Source: Parabacteroides gordonii MS-1 = DSM 23371
GTDB lineage: Bacteria > Bacteroidota > Bacteroidia > Bacteroidales > Tannerellaceae
Assembly: GCF_000969825.1 (NCBI RefSeq)
Contig: NZ_KQ033919.1
Location: forward strand, 1,836,173 to 1,900,172
Direction: 5' to 3'
Length of the DNA: 64,000 nucleotides
Positions 37,439 to 45,501 of the stretch are shown in pieces. Every line of letters begins with the position of its first letter. The first letter of the stretch is position 1. The position numbers and the translations under genes are program-made. Below the pieces are notes generated by a model. It had not been told where the DNA came from, ran no database searches, and saw only the letters and a program-made list of their open reading frames with translations.

Positions 37439-37520
37439 ACGAAATAATCCGGGATTTAGTCTCCCTATCTTGTATTATTAGCCTTCCGTAACAGATAATT
37501 TGAAAAAAAATAGCTGAACG

Positions 37521-37551
37521 CTTGCAAGAATAAAAAATATGCGTACCTTTG
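37521..37551 (+). promoter_or_regulatory. Promoter of tRNA-Leu
   Basis: CTTG (37521-37524), 19 nt, then TACCTTTG (37544-37551). A full Bacteroidetes promoter, ending 23 nt before the mature tRNA. Confidence 0.75.
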
Positions 37552-37574
37552 CAACGCATTAGAAAAAAACAAAT

Positions 37575-37658
37575 GCCCAGATGGCGGAATTGGTAGACGC
37601 GCTGGTCTCAAACACCAGTGGATTCACTTCCATGCCGGTTCGATCCCGGCTCTGGGTA
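37575..37658 (+). tRNA. tRNA-Leu (anticodon CAA)
   Basis: A 7-bp acceptor stem (37575-37581 with 37651-37657, first pair G-U), D-arm with TTGGTAGAC, anticodon stem CTGGT/ACCAG with loop CTCAAAC giving anticodon CAA, a long variable arm as in class II tRNAs, and T-arm CCGGTTCGATCCCGG. Discriminator is A; the CCA end is not encoded. Decodes UUG. Confidence 0.97.
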
Positions 37659-37665
37659 CTTAAAA

Positions 37666-37695
37666 CTCCTGATAAAATTTTATCAGGAGCTTTTT
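37666..37695 (+). terminator. Terminator of tRNA-Leu
   Basis: A perfect 12-bp inverted repeat (37666-37677 with 37678-37689, the tight centre AAAATTTT) followed by CTTTTT at 37690-37695. Confidence 0.93.
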
Positions 37696-37760
37696 ACTTT
37701 GAAGTATTTCAAAATTAAACATTGGTATCTAGCATGAATTCCCACTATAATAATTTAGAA

Positions 37761-38234
37761 ATGAATAAAATCCGCCAAGCAAACCGATCAGATATTCCGG
37801 CTCTGAAAGAGTTATATCAGAATACCGTTCTAACTGTAAACCGAAAAGACTATACAGCTGAGGAAGTGAAAGACTGGGCTTCTTGTGGAGCAGATGCTGC
37901 ACATTGGGACGAGCTTCTCAAAGAGCAACATTATGTAGTGGCTGAAAATGAAAAAGGAGTGATTGTAGGTTTTGCGTCTGTAAACGATGCTGGCTATATG
38001 CATGCGTTGTTTGTACACAAAGATTTTCAGCATCAAGGCATTGCATCATCTTTGTATAAATACCTCGAAATATATGCGAAAGAAAAGGGTGCGAAAAAAT
38101 TAACATCAGAGGTTAGCATCACGGCTAAACCATTTTTTGAAAAACAAGGTTTTCAAGTCGATGAAGAGCAAAAGCGGAAAGCAAATCAATTGTGTCTCAT
38201 CAATTACAAGATGAGCAAGGAACTGCATAAATAA
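37761..38234 (+). CDS. GNAT-family N-acetyltransferase
   Basis: 157 residues from the ATG at 37761; the frame opens earlier (TTG 37722, ATG 37734), but MNKIRQANRSDIPALKEL is the usual GNAT beginning. Motif A (MHALFVHKDFQHQGIASSL) has the Q-x-x-G-x-A acetyl-CoA loop. The end has FFEKQGFQVDEEQ. It transfers acetyl from acetyl-CoA to an unknown small acceptor. The gene is AT-rich and lies directly after tRNA-Leu, in the accessory segment. Confidence 0.88.
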   Translation: MNKIRQANRSDIPALKELYQNTVLTVNRKDYTAEEVKDWASCGADAAHWDELLKEQHYVVAENEKGVIVGFASVNDAGYMHALFVHKDFQHQGIASSLYKYLEIYAKEKGAKKLTSEVSITAKPFFEKQGFQVDEEQKRKANQLCLINYKMSKELHK

Positions 38235-38253
38235 GGCGGCGCAAAAAATAGAT

Positions 38254-39012
38254 TCACATGGTTTTGCAAACAAAGATTTGTTTCTCTGATTTGTTTTCAA
38301 ATCGTTCTTCTTCAAAACTCCCAAACTTATGGATAATCTCAAATCCAGCCCCCTCCAGATAGGAGTCTAATTCCTGCGGGAAAAACAATCTCATATCCAA
38401 GTTTTGGATTGAATGAAACTCACCATTTATAAAATAATGCCATTCTATGCGATTAATTTGGGTTGCGCTTTCATAACGCATTGTTTGTTTTATCAATACT
38501 GCCCTTCCATCTTTAGTTGTATATTCAGCAATTTTCTTCTGTTCTTTTTCACCTTCAACAATATATTGGATATTAGGGTTAAAGCAATCTAACAGGAATA
38601 AGCCCTCTTCTTTGAGATAATTTTTAACCCCATTGAATGCCTTAAATAAATCTTCATTTTTATATAAATGATGGATCGAATTAAACGGAATAAATATAAA
38701 GTCGAATTTTTCTTGCAAGTTTAACGATCTAATATCTGCTTCAATAAAATTGATCTCTAATCCTGCTTCAGAAGCTTTTACCTTTGCTTGTTCAAGCATC
38801 GATGAAGTATAATCGACTCCACAAATGTTGTATCCCGCCTTTGCAATTGGAACTGTAAGCCTACCTGTGCCGCAGCAAAGCTCTAGTATTTTAGCCTCTT
38901 TATTTTTCGGCAGCCACTTTTTGTAAAATTGCAAATCAGACAGGAAGGTATTTAATCCGTCATAAATATTTGCGTCATAAATCAAATCGCCCACCTTGTA
39001 ATCTGTATTCAT
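38254..39012 (-). CDS. Class I SAM-dependent methyltransferase
   Basis: 252 residues from the ATG at 39012; a TTG four codons earlier is possible but less likely. Motif I ILELCCGTGRLTVPIAKAG, then GVDYTSSMLEQAK (SAM ribose Asp) and FDFIFIPFNSIHHL. The C-terminal beta-strand region follows. It methylates an unknown small molecule. AT-rich, in the accessory stretch. The promoter region that would normally precede it appears to be altered by the rearranged permease fragment directly upstream. Confidence 0.87.
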   Translation of the reverse strand: MNTDYKVGDLIYDANIYDGLNTFLSDLQFYKKWLPKNKEAKILELCCGTGRLTVPIAKAGYNICGVDYTSSMLEQAKVKASEAGLEINFIEADIRSLNLQEKFDFIFIPFNSIHHLYKNEDLFKAFNGVKNYLKEEGLFLLDCFNPNIQYIVEGEKEQKKIAEYTTKDGRAVLIKQTMRYESATQINRIEWHYFINGEFHSIQNLDMRLFFPQELDSYLEGAGFEIIHKFGSFEEERFENKSEKQIFVCKTM

Positions 39013-39049
39013 TCTGTTCTTCAAATTATATTTTAAGCTTTATATCCCT

Positions 39050-39634
39050 AATAGTCTTGAGACGCCTATAGATAAAGGTATTATTGGCTATACCAGGGAT
39101 GGAACTAACTTAAAAATCCGTATCGCTCCCGGAAATACTTCGGTTATCAAACAAATCTATAGGGAATGGGATAAACTTTATCCGGGGAAATACCTTGAAC
39201 ATGAGAGCCTGTATGACAAAGTGCTGGGTAATAATAAGAAACTTTTCGAATTGTCTGACTTGTTGATGATGTATTCAGTTATCAGTATTCTGCTCACCTG
39301 TTTCGGGCTTTTTGGTATGGCGCTGTATGCTATCGAACAACGAACAAAAGAGATCGGGATCCGAAAAGTAAACGGCTCGACTACCTGGCAGATTATAAAA
39401 CTGCTCAATCGTCAGTTTATTATATGGATTGGGAGCGCTTTCGTTGTTGCTGTCCCTATAACCTGGTGGCTGCTTAATCAATGGATGCAAAGTTTTGTTT
39501 ATCGGGCGAGTTTTAGCATCTGGACATATATTTTGTCACTATTAATTGTTGTCGGTATAACGTTATTAACTGTCAGTTGGCATAGCTTCAGGGCTGCTTC
39601 CGGAAATCCGGTTAAAGCGTTGAGGGATGAGTAA
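39050..39634 (+). pseudogene. C-terminal fragment of FtsX/MacB-type ABC permease, inverted relative to its N-terminal part
   Basis: The frame is open from about 39050 (SLETPIDKGIIGYTRD) to the TAA after 39634 with no start codon near its beginning. It encodes the second half of a periplasmic domain (LKIRIAPGNTSVIKQIYREW) and the last three TMs with the family sequence EQRTKEIGIRKVNGSTTWQI, ending ASGNPVKALRDE. The missing front part lies on the other strand at 40295-41510, ending at GVVEDYFMY. Joining the two restores a plausible protein, so a break by inversion is inferred. It is not expected to work. Confidence 0.8.
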
Positions 39635-40294
39635 AAGAGTTGTTATAATGATAAAAATATCGCTAAATACATGTTGATATGTCTGTATATGTGCATTTTT
39701 CGTAACAGGTGTATATGCTCAAATAGTTGTTCTGTATAATCGTTGTATACATTAATTAACAAGTTGGTTCTTGGGTTTCAACTATTCATTTCGTTTTAAA
39801 CGAATTTCAAGTTCGTTTAAAACGAAATGAAATTCTCTTGAAGTAGAAAATAGGTTTGTTTTAAAGCGAAAATATGTTAATTTAGACGCGCGTGTATTCT
39901 TTTTGAAGCTTTTTTGTGGCTGAAAGGTGTGTTTTTGAACATGTTTTCTTTCCAGAATGACTGAAAAAGTGTGCGGGTTATGAATATCAATAGTAACTTG
40001 AAATATGCATAAAAGTTATGTCTGGGTTGTTGTGGTGGCTGATGGGTGTTATTATGTGCGATAATATTCAATAATAGCGATATTTTGTATGTATACAACT
40101 CTCCAGGAGCCAAGTAATAACATACGAGCACTTACTCTTTCTCGTATGGAACCTTTATGAAGGGGATGAAATGACATTTTGATAATCTGTAAAATGTGAT
40201 ATACCGTATGTTGCTTTATTTACACTGAATATTTCCTATCATTATTTCCGCTTCAACCAAAAAAGATATTAGCTTTGTCTTGATGGAAGCAGGT
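39635..40294. other. 660-bp AT-rich non-coding stretch within the rearranged region
   Basis: No gene is seen. It holds a double palindrome at 39785-39831, a third similar half at about 39856-39870 (GTTTTAAAGCGAAAA) and a small hairpin (40121-40128 with 40141-40148, CATACGAG/CTCGTATG). If the segment were inverted back it would lie in front of the methyltransferase gene. Confidence 0.6.
39785..39831. repeat. 20-bp inverted repeat made of two operator-like palindromes
   Basis: 39785-39804 and 39812-39831 are exact reverse complements with a 7-nt spacer. Each arm itself contains a near-perfect palindrome TTCGTTT-N-AAACGAA. It may be a pair of regulator sites or a stable hairpin. The TTCG/CGAA ends are like those of the ArsR sites at 42771-42786 and 43157-43174, but the spacing is 7 instead of 8. 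Confidence 0.7.
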
Positions 40295-41510
40295 TTACCT
40301 GAAGACATACATAAAATAATCTTCAACAACCCCAGCAATAACATGATCATCGCCAAAAGGAGGACGATCCTTCAATCGGGGTTCGTATTCTTTTATAAGA
40401 CTCCCGACAGGCAGTTCTCCATCCGGGAACAAGCTTTGAGCCCATGTACGGTTTAGATAAACCGGATGCGGATACCTTTCTATCGCCTCTTTCCAGGGCA
40501 GACCTTTCAATAGCTTATAGCCCATAACTTCCATTATTTCTTCATCGCCATCCTCTGAAGTATAAGATTCATATGTACCATCCGGCGAAAACTCACCGAG
40601 AGGCCATTCATATATGGGATTGCTTAATGCCACCGCCTGTATGCCCGAAAGAGAACCGATATTTTCTTTAAGCCGGAACATAGATGTCTCGTTATCTCCG
40701 ACTGAAAAAGTATAAATTCCTTTATAATTTTCAGCCTTATCATATAAAAGCGAGATTTGCCGCCGCACGGAAATATTACCGATTATCAGGATAAATGAAA
40801 TAATAAACTGAACGATAGCCAGAGAGGTAATGATACGCCCTTTTGCTTTTCCCCGGTAGAAATTGTTATACATGGAAACCGACATATCCGGTAAACGCCG
40901 GCTCATATACAAAGCAGGAATACACGCCAGAAAAAGAATAAACCCGAATGTAACCGGCAACATCTGACTACTATACAGGAAATTGACCGGAACCTGAATA
41001 GACATGATGCGATTCATTATCCCCAACAGGTCGAATTGTATCAGTTGTGCAATCAGGAAACCGAAACCAACAGTCATAAATGTATCAGCAAATAATTGCA
41101 TGCTCAATTGTCCGCTTCCTGCACCCATCAGTTTCTGTATATGCAGGGAGTATAACTGTTTGAATACACGTGAAAAGCTCAGATTAACATAATTGAAACA
41201 AGCTATGACCAATATCAGAATGTACACGGCACGCCTTATCCAATTCCGGGACACGCGCGAGTAACTGGGAAGTGATATCCCGTGAGACCGTATTAAAGGC
41301 AGTCATTCCTGCCCCCGAAATAGTTTGTTTAACCACTACCATCCTATCCTTATTCGGATTCTCCTGTTCTATATTATACTCATGGATAACGAAAGCGGCC
41401 AGCAAATTGGTACAGGCGATGCCGACTGCCAGGCTGAGAATAGAGATTACAGTAAATGTTTTATTACGTAACCAACTCCGAAATATAAGTTTGAATGATA
41501 TGTTCCTCAT
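40295..41510 (-). pseudogene. FtsX/MacB-type ABC permease, disrupted (internal deletion with frameshift, C-terminus missing)
   Basis: Start ATG at 41510: MRNISFKLIFRSWLRNKTF, then TM1 (FTVISILSLAVGIACTNLL). At about 41222-41232 the reading frame changes: the first frame stops soon after ELDKACRV, while TM2 of the family (VYILILVIACFNYVNLSFSRV) continues in another frame. The roughly 200-residue periplasmic domain between TM1 and TM2 is missing. The middle then runs through TM3-TM5 to GVVEDYFMYVFR and a stop at 40295, lacking the last three TMs, which are at 39050-39634 on the other strand. The gene is dead by three separate signs. Confidence 0.85.
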
Positions 41511-41590
41511 GATATTTCTGTTTTTTGTCAAAACTAGTCAGTCCCTGTCTGCCTGACAACAAAAATAGCGTTCCTCTATTACAAAGAGGT

Positions 41591-41617
41591 GAAATCGTCT
41601 AAATTTTAGACAATTTC
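41591..41617. promoter_or_regulatory. Palindrome between the permease remnant and the histidine kinase
   Basis: GAAAT-C-GTCTAAA-T-TTTAGAC-A-ATTTC: a 12-bp stem pair with one mismatch around a central T. It lies in the divergent intergenic region, so it may be a response-regulator or repressor site for either gene. No regulator is identified. Confidence 0.5.
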
Positions 41618-41711
41618 GGGAAGTGGCTATCCATAAATCAGACATTCAGCCGAAAGCAGAGTACTTTGAATGCATCATATTAGTTTAAATTGTACTTTTG
41701 CAATAAAGGAT

Positions 41712-42698
41712 ATGCTGAATCGCAGATTACACCGGGTCATCATCAGCGGAATAACAGGAATTGTGTTATTCTCGATTGCAGGTGCCTGGCTTTTGATTAG
41801 CCGGACTTCCCTATTCTTTGCATTTGTCTGCATCTGTATGATCATAGCTTTGGCTATTATGCTGATAAGGAAAATGGACAAGACAGACCGCCAGTTGGAA
41901 AGCTTCTTCAGCGCAATCAATAATAACGACTTCAACGCCCACTTCACGGAAAAAGGGGACGATAAATTCCTGAACGGATTATTCCGGGAGATGAACCGGA
42001 TTATCACACAATTTGAAAACAATCATACCGAATTAGAGGAACGACGATTCTATTACGAGAGTATCATTCGGGTATTGACGCATGAAATTAGAAACTCCAT
42101 TACGCCTATAGCCTCTTTGTCGGCCGACCTGATTAAATATAATGATGAATACGGAAAAGAAGGAACAATTGACGGACTGCAAACCATTAACCAGCAGGTA
42201 CAACAGCTGAATACTTTCCTGAATGCCTATCACCGGTTAACCCACCTCCCTGACCCGGTCAAAGTAAAAGTAAAAATCAGCACTTTGTTTGATAAACTTG
42301 ACCGTTTATTAAACTCGGAACAAGGCAGTGAGAACATCCGTTATATTTCACCGGAAAACATAGAAATCCTACTGGATCAAAACTTAATAACACTAGCACT
42401 CATTAATCTTATCCGCAACGCCTTACAGGCCACCGCAAATAACCCGGAGCCACAAATCAGGGTTGAGTCAGGAAAAGAAGCTACCTTTTCATTCATACAA
42501 GTAACTGATAATGGGGAAGGCATTCCGGAAAACCGACTGGAAGATATCTTCACCCCCTTTTATTCCACCAAAAAAGAAGGAAGCGGAATAGGATTGCCAC
42601 TATCCCGCCGCATTATGCAACTCCACGGCGGAGAACTTATTGTGACCTCAGAGCCCGGAGAAGGAACAGTGTTCCGCATGGCATTCCCCGGCTTTTGA
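41712..42698 (+). CDS. Sensor histidine kinase without adjacent response regulator
   Basis: 328 residues from the ATG at 41712. A TACTTTTG -7 box at 41693-41700 lies after the alternative ATG at 41670 and so supports the later start. Two TMs (about 10-28 and 31-50), a HAMP-like stretch, then the kinase core: H-box VLTHEIRNSITPIASLS, N-box LINLIRNALQATANN, G1 DNGEGIP, F FTPFYSTKKEG, G2 GSGIGLPLSRRIMQLHGG. In related Bacteroidetes this type sits with an NtrC-type regulator and several FtsX permeases. Here the regulator is absent and the only neighbouring permease is broken, so it is probably an orphan left by decay. Confidence 0.88.
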   Translation: MLNRRLHRVIISGITGIVLFSIAGAWLLISRTSLFFAFVCICMIIALAIMLIRKMDKTDRQLESFFSAINNNDFNAHFTEKGDDKFLNGLFREMNRIITQFENNHTELEERRFYYESIIRVLTHEIRNSITPIASLSADLIKYNDEYGKEGTIDGLQTINQQVQQLNTFLNAYHRLTHLPDPVKVKVKISTLFDKLDRLLNSEQGSENIRYISPENIEILLDQNLITLALINLIRNALQATANNPEPQIRVESGKEATFSFIQVTDNGEGIPENRLEDIFTPFYSTKKEGSGIGLPLSRRIMQLHGGELIVTSEPGEGTVFRMAFPGF

Positions 42699-42751
42699 CA
42701 CCTGTCAAAATCATACTAAACCTTTAAATAGACTAAAAATACCAAGTTACA

Positions 42752-42786
42752 TTTGGAAAGCAGAATATTATTCGTAGTTTTGCGAA
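42752..42786 (+). promoter_or_regulatory. arsR promoter with overlapping ArsR operator
   Basis: TTTG (42752-42755), 19 nt, then TAGTTTTG (42775-42782). The -7 box is inside a palindrome TTCG-N8-CGAA (42771-42786). Repressor binding would cover the -7 element. The same TTCG-N8-CGAA site recurs at 43157-43174. Confidence 0.8.
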
Positions 42787-42806
42787 CAACAAACAGTAAA
42801 GGAATA

Positions 42807-43133
42807 ATGAGAACGAAACAGTATACAAAAGAACAAGAGCAGATTGCCCGTTTTGCTAAAGCGATGGGACATCCGGCACGGATGGCTATTCTTAATTTTT
42901 TAGCCAAACAGGATAGTTGTTTCTTCGGAGATATCCACGAAGAACTACCAATTGCTAAAGCAACTGTTTCACAACATTTAAAGGAATTAAAAGATGCCGG
43001 ATTAATCCAGGGAGAAATAGAAACTCCTAAAGTCAGGTATTGTATCAACCGGGAAAATTGGGAACTTGCCCGCAATTTATTTGCTGCTTTTTGGAATAAT
43101 TGTAATTCTACAAATACATCGTGCTGTGAATAA
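42807..43133 (+). CDS. arsR: ArsR-family metalloregulatory repressor
   Basis: 108 residues from the ATG at 42807. A TTG 18 codons earlier would lie upstream of the promoter and is rejected. Winged-helix core: [19 protein letters not shown], then [18 protein letters not shown] (recognition helix) and [13 protein letters not shown]. The C-terminus has [10 protein letters not shown]; this Cys-rich end and Cys38 (SCFFGD) are candidates for metalloid binding. The usual ELCVCD-type helix-3 site is not present in its standard form. It precedes arsM, so arsenic response is likely. Confidence 0.9.
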   Translation: MRTKQYTKEQEQIARFAKAMGHPARMAILNFLAKQDSCFFGDIHEELPIAKATVSQHLKELKDAGLIQGEIETPKVRYCINRENWELARNLFAAFWNNCNSTNTSCCE

Positions 43134-43155
43134 CAGCACCTTTTTTTGAGAATAT

Positions 43156-43175
43156 TGTTCGTTTTTTTACGAACA
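43156..43175. promoter_or_regulatory. Second ArsR operator, before arsM
   Basis: TGTTCGT-N6-ACGAACA, a perfect 7-bp palindrome containing the same TTCG-N8-CGAA pattern as in the arsR promoter, 33 nt before arsM. Confidence 0.75.
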
Positions 43176-43207
43176 ACCTAATGGGTTTAATTTAAATAAA
43201 AAAGAAT

Positions 43208-44017
43208 ATGAAAGAGAATCAGGATTTAAAAGAATTGGTAAAACAGCGTTATAATGAACTAGCATTAGATTCCGACACGCTAAAAGGTTGCTGCTGCGGC
43301 AAATCTCCGGCAACCCCATCAAAAAAAGTATTCACTATAATGAGTGAAGACTATAAAAACCTAAAAGGATATGAACCCGATGCTGATTTAGGAGTTGGAT
43401 GTGGATTACCCACCCAATATGCCAACATCAAAAAGGGGGACACCGTTATCGATTTAGGTTCAGGAGCAGGAAATGATTGTTTTATAGCCCGCTCGGAGGT
43501 TGGTGAAAGCGGCAAAGTCATCGGCATTGATTTTGCTCCTCAAATGATAGCTAAAGCACGAGCCAATGCACTCAAGCGGGGATATACGAATGTTGATTTT
43601 TTAGAAGGAGATATTGAAAATATACCTTTACCGGACAATACTGCAGATGTGATTGTCAGCAACTGTGTATTAAACCTGCTTCCTCAAAAAAATATTATTT
43701 TCAAAGAAATCTACCGTGTATTAAAACCGGGTGGACATTTTTGCATCTCTGATGTCGTACTGAATGGGATATTCCCCAAAGAGTTTACCGACAATGCCGC
43801 TATGTATGCAGGCTGTATCGCTAGTGCCATTCAAAAAGAAGACTATTTAGCAGAGATAGAAAAAGTGAATTTCACAAATATCCGTGTGGAAAGGACTAAG
43901 ACAGTAATTATCCCCGATGAAGTACTATATGAACATCTGGATGAAAATACAATTCAGAAATATAAATCAGGAAATGTCGGAATCTACTCTATTACAGTAA
44001 CAGGAGAGAAACAATAG
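43208..44017 (+). CDS. arsM: Arsenite S-adenosylmethionine methyltransferase
   Basis: 269 residues, cytoplasmic, usual length. N-terminal Cys cluster GCCCGKSP, then GVGCGLPT, SAM motif VIDLGSGAGNDCFIA, GDIENIPLPDN, NCVLNLLPQK and MYAGCIASAIQKEDY. These Cys residues match those that bind As(III) in ArsM. It methylates arsenite stepwise to volatile or less sticky forms. It lies 74 nt after arsR, with an ArsR site between, and is followed by a strong terminator. Confidence 0.95.
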   Translation: MKENQDLKELVKQRYNELALDSDTLKGCCCGKSPATPSKKVFTIMSEDYKNLKGYEPDADLGVGCGLPTQYANIKKGDTVIDLGSGAGNDCFIARSEVGESGKVIGIDFAPQMIAKARANALKRGYTNVDFLEGDIENIPLPDNTADVIVSNCVLNLLPQKNIIFKEIYRVLKPGGHFCISDVVLNGIFPKEFTDNAAMYAGCIASAIQKEDYLAEIEKVNFTNIRVERTKTVIIPDEVLYEHLDENTIQKYKSGNVGIYSITVTGEKQ

Positions 44018-44041
44018 CGTGAAAGTTTTTTATTCGACACA

Positions 44042-44092
44042 ACACTGTTCATAAAATTGTGAAATAGGATATCCACATTTTATGAACAGTGT
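44042..44092. terminator. Terminator between arsM and the convergent unknown gene
   Basis: A perfect 16-bp inverted repeat (44042-44057 with 44077-44092) with a 19-nt loop. T-rich stretches on both sides (44025-44031 and 44093-44097) suggest it works for both convergent genes. Confidence 0.75.
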
Positions 44093-44133
44093 CGTTTAAC
44101 ATGAAAATCAATCAATATTACTTCATATTACGC

Positions 44134-44715
44134 TCACCATCCATCAAACTCATGATACTCCAGTTCTTCTTCGCTTAAAGATTTCTCATAATCACAAACT
44201 TCTTTATAAAACTCCTCCACGATATTCTTATTTTCATACCAAATATCATCGGCAGGATATGTACAAACCCCATTTGTCAACTCTGTAAGTATTGCACTTA
44301 CCATAGAGACAAATCTTAATTCGAAGCTATCCCCCATATGCCATACAAATGAAACTACTTTCCTGCAATCCTTCAGCCGTGTTTCAATATCCGGAGTGGC
44401 AAAAGCAATTTCCGGCTGTTTCTTCCCTAAGAGTTTATCCCAAAAACCTAATTTGGGTTTTAATTCTTCTTTAGCAATAGCCAAATCAAAATCATCTACA
44501 TACAGCTCAAAACCACTTACTAATACTTTTCCTCTCAGTATCTCCGCTGGTGGATTTGTCAACTGAAATTTAAAAGGACAAAAACCTGTTTGGTTTGTGA
44601 ACATGACATCGGGATGAACTTCAACAATCATATCATAATCATTGAGTCGCTTTACAATTTTCGGCATTAAATCATCCGTCAATTCTTTACAGTACACACT
44701 AATATCTAAACTCAT
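44134..44715 (-). CDS. Unrecognised cytoplasmic protein
   Basis: 193 residues, acidic at the C-terminus (EKSLSEEELEYHEFDGW). No signal peptide or TM. The N-terminal half is alpha/beta (MSLDISVYCKELTDDLMPKI, then DVMFTNQTGFCPFKFQL); the middle has KPKLGFWDKLLGKKQPE and the C-terminal half an aromatic-rich VVSFVWHMGDSFELRFVSM. The frame is long and codon use looks real, so the gene is likely true. The acidic, single-domain form and its place among accessory genes are like some immunity proteins, but no toxin gene is adjacent; this is only a possibility. Confidence 0.6.
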   Translation of the reverse strand: MSLDISVYCKELTDDLMPKIVKRLNDYDMIVEVHPDVMFTNQTGFCPFKFQLTNPPAEILRGKVLVSGFELYVDDFDLAIAKEELKPKLGFWDKLLGKKQPEIAFATPDIETRLKDCRKVVSFVWHMGDSFELRFVSMVSAILTELTNGVCTYPADDIWYENKNIVEEFYKEVCDYEKSLSEEELEYHEFDGW

Positions 44716-44843
44716 TACCGTTTCTATTTAACAAACATCTAAAACAACCCTTCAGAGTCTCATAGTCACTAGAAAACAATCCACATGGCTTCAAACTGAA
44801 TGCTTAAACATACTTCGCACAAATATAGTTTATATTTTAACAC

Positions 44844-45311
44844 TCAATTCGTTTTCAACAAATAAAAGCAGCTTGTACTAAAGAAGTTTCTCAGATACGG
44901 AATGGAAGAAAGAACTCTACCCAGCTTTCGCGGTGATAATCCGAACTTAACCTCATAATGCGGATTTATAAAAAATAATTGCTGGTCAACAATATGATAT
45001 CCCGTCTGTTTTACAAGATTCCGGAACATTTCAATGGTACATTTCGTTTCTTTAATACTCAGCAACTCCTTTATTGTATCTTCTTCTTCACCGCCTGTTT
45101 CCAGTATCCATTTATATAAAACCCGTGGAAGCAAATGTATGAAAGGAAGATGCGAAACAACCCTGCCCCGTGCTATCTGCTGATGTCCGCCAAACGGCAT
45201 CTGCCAGGCAGGAAAGGCGATAAAGAGCACACCGCCTGCCGATAGATAACGTTTCATACCGGACAGGAATTGAGATTTATCTTCAATATGTTCAATCACA
45301 TCATGTCTAGA
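44844..45311 (-). pseudogene. 5'-truncated class I methyltransferase
   Basis: The frame is open from just after an in-frame TAA near 45312 to the stop at 44844. It begins at the middle of a methyltransferase: DVIEHIEDKSQFLSGMKRYL is the motif after the SAM loop, followed by GGVLFIAFPAWQMPFGGHQQ. Motif I with the glycine-rich SAM loop is missing, so it cannot bind SAM normally. The C-terminal half seems whole. No proper start codon or promoter is seen. The 190 bases beyond it (45312-45501) hold only weak inverted repeats, for example 45368-45375 with 45393-45400. Confidence 0.75.
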
Positions 45312-45501
45312 GGGGAAAAGTTACTCCTGTCGCTATAAACAGATAGCTCATCTTTTTCTAATGATGAAAGCCACTATGAAAGCGAAAAGAAAAGTGGCTT
45401 CATCAACCTATTCATTATTAATCAATACCTGCAAGGAGTTATGAATGCATGAACGCAGTTTGATGACTCTACAACTAAGGCGAGGGTGACGTTTTGACTA
45501 T

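Noticed and set aside
39040-40310. Phase-variable invertible switch
   Set aside because: The two breakpoints share only about 5 bp (GTCTT); no long inverted repeats or nearby invertase gene.
41184-41254. Programmed frameshift joining the two permease frames
   Set aside because: No slippery sequence, and about 200 residues of the family are missing at the joint, which frameshifting cannot explain.
41605-41640. Sigma-54 promoter before the histidine kinase
   Set aside because: A TGGC is present at 41623-41626, but no matching GC element at the right distance.
37575-45501. Integrative element with att sites at tRNA-Leu
   Set aside because: No second copy of the tRNA 3' end and no integrase were found in the segment; XerD at 31058 is the core recombinase.
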